16,234 bases of DNA. Origin: an uncultured Roseburia sp. (GTDB taxonomy: Bacteria > Bacillota > Clostridia > Lachnospirales > Lachnospiraceae). The stretch's first letter is position 1; every line of letters starts with the position of its first letter. The DNA is taken from NCBI GenBank assembly GCA_900539115.1, contig UQAQ01000052.1:1-16234 (forward strand), written 5' to 3'. The position numbers and the translations under genes were made by a program. Under the pieces are notes generated by a model. The model saw only the letters and a list, made by a program, of their open reading frames with translations, did not search any database and was not told the origin of the DNA. Positions 1 to 6,515 of this stretch are shown here, piece by piece.

Positions 1-95
1 TATTTTACACTGAGGTATTTTTTTCTCAACCTTCTTTCTTGGGATTCTCTATATTTTTAATTATACAGGAAGCTCCTTTTCTTTATAATGCCAGT

Positions 96-1025
96 CTACT
101 CTTCCCGCCACTCTTTTAGTGTCGCCGAAAGTCTTCTGTCAATATCCTTTCTGGTCGCTTCACATTCATTCGGATATTCTTTTGCCGCTCTGAAAATAAA
201 TCGCAGTACAAATTTAAGTCCTACAGGAAGTGCCTTACGAAGCAGGGATTCCGGCAAAACAAAGTGCGTTCCATGTTCATACACAAGAGGTACATAGTCG
301 CACGTATGAGGACGCTCTTTCAGTCGCTGATCCATTCGACGGATATATTTTCCTGCTTCCCAGAATGAATCATCATCCGCACCGATCAAAAACAGCTTCC
401 CTTTTATGTTCTCAACCTTGATCATTTCCTCTTCCGTGTGCTCTCTCGCTTTTTCCGAATCAATAAACAAGCAGGTGCTGCGTTCAATATCCCCCGAACC
501 TTTTGTCTCTTCCTCAACTTTCTGCCAGTAAACCGGATGTTCATACACAAACGGCATATACGGAAGCGGTTCTCCTTTCCAGGAAAGAGTAGACGCACCG
601 GGAATCGGCCATTCCTTACATCCATCTTTATTTCCCTGTTCAAATCCCTGCCATACAAAATCACTGGCAGTAAGTCCAAACGTCAGCGTAATATCCGGAA
701 AAAGAGACGCCGCAACGATAGCATCTGTACCCGCCGTACTCATTCCCATAATTCCGATTTTACGGTTTCCATTATCCTTCAGCCATTTAATAGCCGTCTC
801 AATTCTTTCCAATGGATAATTTACATGACTGTAATTTTTCTTTCCGGGAGACATACAAAGAACATTGACTCCATTTTTATGTAACCATTTTGCACCGCAC
901 TTTGCCATAAAGTCATTGGGATCATCTCCAAACAACCCAATAACAACACAATCTGAACCCTTTGGATTTTCATAATACGTTCCGTAAAAACCATCTTTTT
1001 CGGTTTCAAAAAATAACTTCTTCAT
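96..1025 (-). CDS. Alpha/beta hydrolase, BAAT C-terminal domain type
   Basis: Predicted 309-residue cytoplasmic alpha/beta hydrolase resembling the C-terminal catalytic domain of acyl-CoA thioester hydrolases and bile acid-CoA:amino acid N-acyltransferases. The nucleophile elbow IMGMSTAG puts Ser96 in place. An acidic stretch (Asp217-Asp219, in LIGADDDSFW) and His251/His254 in YEHGTHF are candidates for the rest of the triad. There is no signal peptide, and the N-terminal acyl-thioesterase domain found in animal enzymes is absent, as in many bacterial relatives. I chose the ATG at 1025 because GGAGG lies 8 nt upstream; an in-frame ATG seven codons earlier has no ribosome site. It forms its own transcription unit behind the promoter at 1082-1110. 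The substrate cannot be read from sequence: a thioesterase, another esterase or a peptidase-like hydrolase are all possible. Fold assignment is firm, specificity is not. Confidence 0.85.
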   Translation of the reverse strand: MKKLFFETEKDGFYGTYYENPKGSDCVVIGLFGDDPNDFMAKCGAKWLHKNGVNVLCMSPGKKNYSHVNYPLERIETAIKWLKDNGNRKIGIMGMSTAGTDAIVAASLFPDITLTFGLTASDFVWQGFEQGNKDGCKEWPIPGASTLSWKGEPLPYMPFVYEHPVYWQKVEEETKGSGDIERSTCLFIDSEKAREHTEEEMIKVENIKGKLFLIGADDDSFWEAGKYIRRMDQRLKERPHTCDYVPLVYEHGTHFVLPESLLRKALPVGLKFVLRFIFRAAKEYPNECEATRKDIDRRLSATLKEWREE

Positions 1026-1081
1026 AACTTTTCCTCCAGTACTCATTCAAAAATCAATCCACATTTCCCCCATCACGCTCA

Positions 1082-1110
1082 ATGTTAGTACAAGCTAACT
1101 CTGCTGTCAA
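1082..1110 (-). promoter_or_regulatory. Sigma-A promoter with palindrome in spacer, for the BAAT-like hydrolase
   Basis: On the minus strand, consensus TTGACA (1105-1110), a 17-bp spacer and TAACAT (1082-1087). A perfect inverted repeat GTTAG-N6-CTAAC (1084-1099) covers most of the -10 element and runs into the spacer, where a repressor or a MerR-type regulator could act. The regulator is not identified. Confidence 0.7.
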
Positions 1111-1125
1111 CTAATTTTGTTTTTT

Positions 1126-1701
1126 CTATTCACAAAGGTTCTCTATAAATTCATTAATAATATTTTCCCTATTATATGTAGTATCAACATATGGTAAATT
1201 ATAAATACCACATTCCTTTTTAATCCAATTGCTTATTTCTACTATATCTCTACAATCATTCATATTTTGTTCATCCGAATGAAAATATGTATAATCATCT
1301 GGGGTATCATATTGTTTTAATATATTGAATCGCTCTTCCGGAGTAATATCGGACGTAATAATAAAATACCCTTCCGATTTTTCATCTGCAATATACGTTT
1401 GAAAATCATAAGGCGTTAATTGATATACATCAATTACTACACCATAATCACATTCCTCATACTCTCCACTATTTATCATTGCTCTAATAAATGGTGCAAT
1501 CTTAGAACTAATATACTTGTAGTTTTTCAGTGCATCCTCTGATTCATTCGTATTAATTTTACACTCCGGGAAATTTTTTTCTATCCCTGCAAGAATAGCA
1601 TCCATACTAATATGCTGATATCCTTTTTGCTTTGCAATTCTTTTTGAAATGGTACTTTTTCCCGCTCGTGGAACACCAGCAATAATCACATATTTCTTCA
1701 T
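1126..1701 (-). CDS. Small P-loop NTPase, nucleoside/sugar kinase-like
   Basis: 191-residue P-loop protein with a clear Walker A motif at the N-terminus (GVPRAGKST, residues 9-17) and a conserved-looking ISMDAIL segment (Asp34), the arrangement of small adenylate-kinase-like or zeta-like phosphotransferases. No transmembrane segment or extra domain is visible. The ATG at 1701 has GGAG five nt upstream, formed by the last codons of the upstream TIM-barrel gene, which ends only 2 nt away, so the two are very probably translated together. The pairing with a sugar isomerase/epimerase-like enzyme makes a small-molecule kinase an attractive guess, but no substrate-binding motif supports one sugar over another. 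AAA-type ATPase is the safe generic name. Codon use is AT-rich like its neighbours. Confidence 0.75.
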   Translation of the reverse strand: MKKYVIIAGVPRAGKSTISKRIAKQKGYQHISMDAILAGIEKNFPECKINTNESEDALKNYKYISSKIAPFIRAMINSGEYEECDYGVVIDVYQLTPYDFQTYIADEKSEGYFIITSDITPEERFNILKQYDTPDDYTYFHSDEQNMNDCRDIVEISNWIKKECGIYNLPYVDTTYNRENIINEFIENLCE

Positions 1702-1703
1702 CT

Positions 1704-2516
1704 CTACTCCATTGCATTTCTGATAAATTCAAACTGCTTATTCAACATCTCAATATCTATTACACCGTTACGATCAAGTGCGGTCGCCTCTAAAGTAAAA
1801 GTCCCTTTGTACCCAATCTTATGAATAAACTCAAAGAATCTGTCAAAATCAATATGTCCCTGTCCAATCGGAAGGGTACGCAGTTTTTCCCATTCTTTGT
1901 ATCCGCCGGCATAATCATTTACATGGTAATGACAAATGTGCTTATCCATCCATAACCATTGATATGCCTCGTCATATAATAAATCCATTTGGCTGTGAAA
2001 TGCCGCCATCTTGGTATCAAATACAAAACGAACTTCCGGAAACCGCTCTTTCAATTCACACCAGTGCTTCATCGGGTCTTCCTGATTACACACAACATTT
2101 TCAATCAATAATTTTATACCATACTTATCCGCAATATCTTTCAGCTTGCCGTACGCCGCTAAATTGTTCCCAAAATGTGCATCCGATGTAATTCCATCCC
2201 ACAAATGAACGACGATACTTTCTGCGCCTATTTCCCCGGCGATGTAACAATTTATGTCAAATCTTCTGTAAGCCTCATCAAACTCACCTTTGCTGATTGC
2301 CTCACCTATATGTTTTTCACAGTGCATAACCGGAATATACAATTGCATTTCTTTTAACGCCGTTATTAACGCTTCTACCTCTTCGTACCAAGCGGTATAC
2401 ATCATAAACTCAAACCCATCACAGGTTAATTTTGTTGACAGCTCCTTTAATAATTTATAATCTCTATTATTGGATTTACCAAGCAATGCTCCGGTAGAAC
2501 ATAATATTTTAAACAT
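1704..2516 (-). CDS. Sugar phosphate isomerase/epimerase, xylose isomerase-like TIM barrel
   Basis: 270-residue single-domain TIM barrel of the AP endonuclease 2/xylose isomerase-like superfamily. Metal ligand positions typical of the family are visible: Glu139 (LIENV), Asp167 (FVFDTKMAAFH), His198 (HYHVND) and Glu243 (TLEATA), with His104 in VVHLWDG and the late PIGQGHIDF loop. Family members isomerise or epimerise sugars, inositols or their phosphates with a divalent metal; the substrate here is unknown. AAGGAG sits 7 nt upstream of the ATG. A strong promoter lies at 2580-2608, so this is the first gene of a two-gene unit with the P-loop kinase. The region just upstream looks like a recombination joint (see the remnant ORF at 2447-2557). 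Confidence 0.85.
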   Translation of the reverse strand: MFKILCSTGALLGKSNNRDYKLLKELSTKLTCDGFEFMMYTAWYEEVEALITALKEMQLYIPVMHCEKHIGEAISKGEFDEAYRRFDINCYIAGEIGAESIVVHLWDGITSDAHFGNNLAAYGKLKDIADKYGIKLLIENVVCNQEDPMKHWCELKERFPEVRFVFDTKMAAFHSQMDLLYDEAYQWLWMDKHICHYHVNDYAGGYKEWEKLRTLPIGQGHIDFDRFFEFIHKIGYKGTFTLEATALDRNGVIDIEMLNKQFEFIRNAME

Positions 2517-2557
2517 AATTTTCTCCTTTCCGCAATTCGTAAATTAATCTTTTTCAT
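2447..2557 (-). other. Possible leader or remnant ORF with HTH-regulator-like start
   Basis: A 36-codon ORF begins at an ATG (2557) preceded by CGGAGG and reads MKKINLRIAERRKLC before entering the TIM-barrel gene out of frame. The first 14 residues look like the N-terminus of an XRE-family HTH regulator. The AAGGAG inside these codons now serves as ribosome site for the TIM-barrel gene. It may be the stump of a lost regulator gene or a short translated leader. The match is short and the call is tentative. Confidence 0.3.
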
Positions 2558-2579
2558 CTCTGTAACCTCCGACACTAAT

Positions 2580-2608
2580 ATTATATCAAAAGTCTTTTCT
2601 CTTGTCGC
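2580..2608 (-). promoter_or_regulatory. Sigma-A promoter for the isomerase-kinase operon
   Basis: On the minus strand, GCGACA (2603-2608), a 17-bp spacer and a perfect TATAAT (2580-2585). It lies inside the last codons of the preceding nucleotidyltransferase ORF, whose stop codon overlaps the -10 box. Confidence 0.65.
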
Positions 2609-3111
2609 AGTAAACATATTTTTGCCTTAAATGGTATTAGACAAGTGGGACTTAATACCGGAATGCCATCAATCAACATCTGTCCTGTTTTTAGCAGTTC
2701 GTAATACGCTTCATTCAAAAGAATTGCTGACAAACTAGATATTTCGTCATCTACCGGAAGTGGAGTAAGAATTGCATCATCTCCCAATATAATATAATCC
2801 GGATTTCTAGAAAAAATCTCTATCATGTACGGATATTCTTTACTTTTGGGAACTGTAAAACGATAAAATTGTGAAGTTCCGTTACTCTTATTTAAGTGTT
2901 CATATCCTGCTTCTTTTATATAATCCCAAAATGCTTCGCCAAACTCTGCCGTAATAGATTCGACAATCAAAACAATATCAATATCTTTCGTAGCATGAAA
3001 GGGCAATTCCTCGTTTTGCATAATCAAATCACATGCGGTTCCACCAATTATCACATATTGGTTTTCAAATTTTTTAAATCTTTCTTTAAATTTCGTAAAT
3101 CCATTGACCAT
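2581..3111 (-). CDS. Nucleotidyltransferase, AbiEii-like, apparently C-terminally truncated
   Basis: 176-residue nucleotidyltransferase-fold protein. The signature GGTACDL (residues 23-29) is followed by TKDIDIV with Asp43 and Asp45, the catalytic metal-binding pair, and Glu98 in MIEIF is a candidate third acid. AbiEii-type enzymes act as toxins by transferring nucleotides to RNA or protein. The start ATG overlaps the stop of the upstream winged-helix gene (TAATG), indicating translational coupling. From memory of similar proteins the chain should continue past LIPFKAK with a further helical section; here it ends in a short unrelated-looking tail (ICLLRQEKRLLI), and a promoter for the next operon overlaps the stop. 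I infer 3' truncation by recombination, so activity is doubtful. An intact housekeeping nucleotidyltransferase is less likely. Confidence 0.7.
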   Translation of the reverse strand: MVNGFTKFKERFKKFENQYVIIGGTACDLIMQNEELPFHATKDIDIVLIVESITAEFGEAFWDYIKEAGYEHLNKSNGTSQFYRFTVPKSKEYPYMIEIFSRNPDYIILGDDAILTPLPVDDEISSLSAILLNEAYYELLKTGQMLIDGIPVLSPTCLIPFKAKICLLRQEKRLLI

Positions 3112-4043
3112 TACCCCTGTAACCTTCTTTCTTTCAATTCGTCTATTGCCTCTTCAATTCTCTCATCATTCGTATTTTGAAAAGATAGAACAACAGAAAT
3201 ATCATCCGCATTGTTATCATCTGCAAATTGCTTCGGATCATATGCCCATAATTCAAGTCTAACCTGCTTATCCGGTTCCACCAGTTCTTCTGTCAACAAT
3301 GTTTTATCATAATCTTTCTCGCAAATTGCATATGTTACAACACGACTTGGATTTAACATTGTTTTTTTTGAAAGTGCATTTTCTCCTGCAAGCACCATTT
3401 TATCCGTAACTTGCTGTTTATCTATAAAACCCGATCTGCGGACTGGTGTAGACAGGTATCTTTTTGCTTTTTCAAACAATTCCAATCGCCCATATTTTGA
3501 TTCAATGAATTTGTTTACACCATCTTTTGCTGCAAAAAATAAGTCTGAGGCTTCCAACTGCCTTACTGCTCTAGTCAGCGTCATTGCAGTAAACGGAAGC
3601 ATTTTTTTTGCCTCTGAAATATACAGCCGATTTCTCCTTCCATATAGATATAACAAAAATAACTGCTGAGTAGAGTAAACAAATTTTCCAGTCAGTTTGG
3701 GAAGTTCCGTTTCATCTGTAAGTACTGTTCCAATAAACGGCAGATACACCTGCTTCTCCGTGATAAATGGTATATTGTTTTCAATGAAACTTCCTCTTCG
3801 AAATTTTGATATAGTCACCAATTCAAATACAACGGGTACATTATCTATCTGCTGTATTTTTGCTATCTGTTTTTTTAATGATGGAAGAGTTGCAAGCGCT
3901 TCTGTTGGAATAAGCAATATGCAACGTTTATCTCCAATATATGCTGTATAAAAATCATAACTTCCTGCAATGTAAAGAGGCAAATCGTCTTGATGGCTCC
4001 ATGCCGCATATTTTATAGAAAGTCCAAAAACATTTGTAAGCAT
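3111..4043 (-). CDS. Winged-helix DNA-binding protein, putative AbiEi-like partner of the nucleotidyltransferase
   Basis: 310-residue protein with a central winged-helix segment (about residues 122-190: STQQLFLLYLY, then ISEAKKMLPFTAMTLTRAVRQLEASDLF) typical of MarR-like DNA binding. The flanking N- and C-terminal parts, which I do not recognise, have no transmembrane segments. It overlaps the nucleotidyltransferase start by 1 nt. A DNA-binding gene coupled to an AbiEii-like nucleotidyltransferase is the arrangement of type IV toxin-antitoxin systems, where AbiEi represses its own promoter. Iterated and palindromic operator-like repeats in the promoter (4059-4120) support autoregulation. AGGAG lies upstream at slightly long spacing, and a closer ATG is out of frame. 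The antitoxin role is inferred from context, not from sequence recognition of an AbiEi domain. Confidence 0.65.
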   Translation of the reverse strand: MLTNVFGLSIKYAAWSHQDDLPLYIAGSYDFYTAYIGDKRCILLIPTEALATLPSLKKQIAKIQQIDNVPVVFELVTISKFRRGSFIENNIPFITEKQVYLPFIGTVLTDETELPKLTGKFVYSTQQLFLLYLYGRRNRLYISEAKKMLPFTAMTLTRAVRQLEASDLFFAAKDGVNKFIESKYGRLELFEKAKRYLSTPVRRSGFIDKQQVTDKMVLAGENALSKKTMLNPSRVVTYAICEKDYDKTLLTEELVEPDKQVRLELWAYDPKQFADDNNADDISVVLSFQNTNDERIEEAIDELKERRLQG

Positions 4044-4058
4044 TTCGTCATTTCTCCT

Positions 4059-4120
4059 TTTTAACTTAATTTATTTCATTTTAACTTATACAATGTTAAA
4101 AGTCAACTTTTTAAGTTATA
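4059..4120 (-). promoter_or_regulatory. Promoter and repeated operators of the winged-helix/nucleotidyltransferase pair
   Basis: On the minus strand, TTGACT (4101-4106), a 17-bp spacer and TAAAAT (4078-4083). Read on the plus strand, TTTTAACTTA occurs at 4059-4068 and 4079-4088, and the inverted form TTTTTAAGTTATA at 4108-4120. The palindrome AACTT-TTT-AAGTT (4105-4117) overlaps the -35 box. Three sites around one promoter suggest cooperative repression by the gene product. Confidence 0.7.
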
Positions 4121-4126
4121 AAGTGA

Positions 4127-4564
4127 CTATTCAATCCATTGTATAAAAGCTGTTTTATCGGAGCTGTTATATCCCGCACGTTTATAAAACTGCATCGTTG
4201 ATTCTTTTTTCGATCCTGTGAGCAGCATCATTTTATAGCAGTTTTCCTTTTGTGCTATCTCTTTCGCATACGCTAAACATTCGGATGCGTAGCCTTTTCC
4301 GCGATGGTCTTTATGAGTAACGACATTTTCTATAAAAGCATACGGTCTGACATTTCTTGTCAGATTCGGTATCACTACACATACACAGGAAGACACTATT
4401 TTGTCATCAACTACTTTTATGATAATATGATGATTTTTATCCTCAACGATCGTCTTCCATGTTTTGCTTAAATGCTCTGACATTTCCGGAACATCGCTTT
4501 CATGTAAATGCAAATATAATTCTAACAATCCTTTTAATTCATTTTCATGTATTTCTCGAATCAA
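4127..4564 (-). CDS. GNAT family N-acetyltransferase
   Basis: 145-residue single-domain GNAT enzyme that would transfer an acetyl group from acetyl-CoA to an unknown small-molecule or protein amine. The acetyl-CoA pyrophosphate loop is seen in VVTHKDHRGKGYASECL (motif A, R/Q-x-x-G-x-G/A type), followed by the C-terminal LLTGSKKESTMQFYKRAGY segment of this subfamily. I place the start at the TTG at 4564, because GGAGGG lies 7 nt upstream and the protein then begins MIREIHENEL as family members do. The alternative GTG at 4579 is part of the ribosome site itself. It lies just downstream of the decayed DUF1016 gene and has no clear promoter of its own, so it may be read from the upstream minus-strand promoter. 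It stops just before the winged-helix operon promoter. Confidence 0.85.
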   Translation of the reverse strand: MIREIHENELKGLLELYLHLHESDVPEMSEHLSKTWKTIVEDKNHHIIIKVVDDKIVSSCVCVVIPNLTRNVRPYAFIENVVTHKDHRGKGYASECLAYAKEIAQKENCYKMMLLTGSKKESTMQFYKRAGYNSSDKTAFIQWIE

Positions 4565-4688
4565 TATAATACCCTCCACAAAATTTTGCGTTTGACGGTT
4601 TCACAGCAATCAATATTGAATTAATAATATCCGAACCTGCAATAATCGCATTCACGCACAAAATATACCTTAACAATTCAAAAACAAA

Positions 4689-5015
4689 TCCTATTGTTGG
4701 GTTATCGCCCTCACTGCGTTTTAATTCGTCATACATACGGATATACATATCCATCTGTCCTACATCTTGATGTGTTATCTTCTCTATTTTAAGATCAATA
4801 AGGACAAAGCATTTCAGTATGTAATTATAAAACACAAGATCAATATAATTCTGTAGCCAAGCAGCCAATTTCTCTGTACGAGCAATGTATTGACCGCCCG
4901 ATATGCAGTTTTTGTGAGGACTCAATAATCCCACACATATCATTTAAATGTCATCGGTTTTTACAAAATTATCCATAATAATATTTTGTTCGTTTTTTTC
5001 CAATTTATTCTCCAT
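4689..5015 (-). pseudogene. Decayed DUF1016 (YhcG-type PD-(D/E)XK nuclease) gene
   Basis: The gene keeps its start signals: AAAGGAG overlapping the HAD gene end, then an ATG at 5015 giving MENKLEKNEQNIIMDNFV and an early TAA (4944-4946). In a shifted frame follow NDMCGIIESSQK and, after a one-base loss in an A run near 4908, AYRAVNTLLVQRNWLLGY, all characteristic of the DUF1016 N-terminus. The sequence then jumps directly to the C-terminal nuclease part YIDLVFYNYILKCF, IDLKIEKI and GQMDMYIRMYDELK, and ends after GDNPTIG. The middle of the gene and the final segment are missing. An ORF of 132 codons at 4545-4943 spans this debris but is not a real protein of that family. Intact members are about 330-350 residues (from memory). 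Confidence 0.85.
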
Positions 5016-5020
5016 AGCTA

Positions 5021-5701
5021 TCACTCCTTTGGATTGCATTTTTTAAATATATCCATCGGTTTCTCAACATGCTTAAACCCAACTTTTCTTCCTGAGGGTT
5101 GATTTACCCCTTCCTTAAGATACCACACCGCTTGTACCGCCTGCATTCCAAATGTCTGCGCTGCCTCCAGTTCATAACTTCCACCATCTCCCACATACAG
5201 GCACTCATCTGCTTTGACACCCAGTTTTTCAATACATCTTTCAAATATGGCAGGATCCGGCTTTTGTATTCCTTCATCAAAAGATAAACAGGCAGCATCA
5301 AAAAACGGATACAAAACACTCTTCTTTATAACCATTGCCTCTTCGGAAAAACAATTGCTGATCAATCCAATTAATATTCCCTTTTCCTTTAATGCTTTTA
5401 GCATTGGAATAATTTCTGTATGCAGGTGTTCAAAAGCTTCTTCTTTACAACGAATGCGCTTTTTCAAAACAGCATTGATTTTCTCCTCGGAAAAGCAGTT
5501 ATTTTCTCTCAATATTTTTTCCAATAATTCCTCTAGAGTAACTTTTCCTATCGTTCTGTTTTTTTCTTCCGCGCGCCATATTTTCTGGAATTTTTCTTCC
5601 GCAATACCGGCATCTGCCGCCATCTGCGTTCCAAAATACAAGGGGCTGTCAAAAAGAGTTATAAGTGTCTCATACATATCAAATATTACTGCTTTTATCA
5701 C
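5021..5701 (-). CDS. HAD superfamily hydrolase with D-x-Y motif I
   Basis: 226-residue haloacid dehalogenase-like hydrolase, soluble. Motif I is FDMYETL with nucleophile Asp8; the usual second aspartate is Tyr10. Motif II is Ser115 (GLISNC), motif III Lys147 (QKPDPAIF) and motif IV Asp172 in YVGDGGSYELEAA. An alpha-helical cap lies between motifs I and II (about residues 15-95). The D-x-Y form occurs in haloacid dehalogenases and some related HAD enzymes, so ordinary phosphatase activity should not be assumed. For the start, GAGGTGAT places the GTG at 5701 at 8 nt, giving MIKAVIFDMY; the ATG at 5707 lies within the ribosome site. The gene lies 51 nt below a GNAT gene and its 3' end carries the ribosome site of the DUF1016 remnant. 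The substrate is unknown. Confidence 0.85.
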   Translation of the reverse strand: MIKAVIFDMYETLITLFDSPLYFGTQMAADAGIAEEKFQKIWRAEEKNRTIGKVTLEELLEKILRENNCFSEEKINAVLKKRIRCKEEAFEHLHTEIIPMLKALKEKGILIGLISNCFSEEAMVIKKSVLYPFFDAACLSFDEGIQKPDPAIFERCIEKLGVKADECLYVGDGGSYELEAAQTFGMQAVQAVWYLKEGVNQPSGRKVGFKHVEKPMDIFKKCNPKE

Positions 5702-5752
5702 CCGCATCACCTCAGTTTTTACTCAATATATTTTCTTGTTGGCTAATTGCAA

Positions 5753-6193
5753 TCAGGTATCTATTCTGACAATTTCAGTCAGTGCCTTATTCCGATATAT
5801 CAAATCATCTCTTACGGTAAATCCCTGTGTTTCCCAAAACGCATTTCCTGCACTATTTCTGTCAAATACCACCAGAGCAGCCTTATTAATTCCTAACGCC
5901 GATAATTCATTCATTGCCTTATCAACCAATTTCCCCGCAATTCCCATCCTTCTATAATCAGGACGAACCGCTGTATGGTATATATAACCACGTCTTCCAT
6001 CATTTCCCACCATGATTACTCCTATAATTTTGGAATCCTTTTCAGCCACAAGACAGGTATCCGGATTTCTTTGAATAAACTTATCGATGCCCTCTTTCGA
6101 ATCATCGAGATTATTTAGTCCCATTCCAACGCACGACATCCATAAATCATATACGTTATCATAATCTTCTATTTTCATTTTTCTAATAACCAT
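5753..6193 (-). CDS. GNAT family N-acetyltransferase
   Basis: 146-residue GNAT acetyltransferase. Acetyl-CoA binding motif A is visible in IYHTAVRPDYRRMGIAGKLV (R-R-x-G-I-A loop), followed by motif B in ALVVFDRNSAGNAFWETQGF. The acceptor is unknown. The family covers antibiotic, polyamine and protein acetylation, and nothing here decides between them. The ATG at 6193 has AGGAGAGG seven nt upstream. It is the first intact gene after the minus-strand promoter at 6368-6396 and is followed by the HAD-like gene, so the two probably share a transcript. It is only distantly similar in sequence to the other GNAT at 4127-4564. Confidence 0.88.
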   Translation of the reverse strand: MVIRKMKIEDYDNVYDLWMSCVGMGLNNLDDSKEGIDKFIQRNPDTCLVAEKDSKIIGVIMVGNDGRRGYIYHTAVRPDYRRMGIAGKLVDKAMNELSALGINKAALVVFDRNSAGNAFWETQGFTVRDDLIYRNKALTEIVRIDT

Positions 6194-6223
6194 CGCTTGT
6201 CCTCTCCTTTTGTTCGTTATTTA

Positions 6224-6355
6224 TCAAATTGACCTTACAAAAGCATGGATGATTTTCCTGCTGTTTTCATCCACCTCATAGGAAAATTCCGGATGCCACT
6301 GAACCCCCATCACTTTTCGAATTACTTTTTCACCTCGTAATTTCGATTTGACAGC
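6224..6355 (-). pseudogene. 3' remnant of a class-I glutamine amidotransferase (peptidase C26 type)
   Basis: An open frame ending at 6224 encodes KLRGEKVIRKVMGVQWHPEF and continues SYEVDENSRKIIHAFVRSI before the stop. GVQWHPE is the catalytic His/Glu signature at the C-terminus of gamma-glutamyl-gamma-aminobutyrate hydrolase-like (C26) amidotransferases. The nucleophile-cysteine half is absent and a stop codon lies just upstream at 6356-6358, so only about the last 40 codons survive. It lies between a strong promoter and the GNAT gene and is probably transcribed as untranslated leader. Confidence 0.75.
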
Positions 6356-6367
6356 TTATTTTTTCCC

Positions 6368-6396
6368 ATTATACACCAAATGAAGAACCCTGTAAA
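6368..6396 (-). promoter_or_regulatory. Sigma-A promoter for the minus-strand GNAT/HAD cluster
   Basis: On the minus strand, TTTACA (6391-6396), a 17-bp spacer and a perfect TATAAT (6368-6373). It is divergent from the promoter at 6446-6474 and reads through the amidotransferase remnant into the GNAT gene. Confidence 0.65.
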
Positions 6397-6437
6397 TACG
6401 TTTTAACTCTTGCAAAGTGTAGAAAAACATAGTTCGT

Positions 6438-6474
6438 ATATTTCCTTGATAAAGTGGAAATATTATGATAAAAT
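6438..6474 (+). promoter_or_regulatory. Promoter with palindromic operator for the AAA_14/DUF4143 gene
   Basis: TTGATA (6446-6451), 17 bp and TAAAAT (6469-6474). A perfect inverted repeat ATATTTCC-N10-GGAAATAT (6438-6463) brackets the -35 box, as expected for a repressor dimer site. CGGAGGTG provides the ribosome site ahead of the ATG at 6516. Confidence 0.7.
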
Positions 6475-6515
6475 ATGACCAATCGTAGATTTTCATAAAA
6501 ATACGGAGGTGCGTT

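Noticed and set aside
1..95. Terminator or gene start at the window edge
   Set aside because: Only a short imperfect palindrome (AGGAAGCTCCT) is present, with no clear stem plus T run and no supported start codon.
438..884. 148-codon plus-strand ORF
   Set aside because: It lies entirely opposite the hydrolase gene, has basic low-complexity composition and no ribosome site, so it is a shadow frame.
4030..4060. ATG at 4051 nearer the ribosome site of the winged-helix gene
   Set aside because: It reads out of frame (MTKCLQ) and stops after 12 codons; its distance from AGGAG is too short for efficient initiation.
4545..4943. 132-codon ORF as an intact gene
   Set aside because: Only its central part matches DUF1016. 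Its N-terminal codons are the out-of-frame reading of the DUF1016 N-terminus, and its 3' end runs into the GNAT gene, so it is pseudogene debris.
5214..5957. 247-codon plus-strand ORF
   Set aside because: It is the reverse complement of the HAD and GNAT genes, which both carry family motifs; the plus-strand translation has none.
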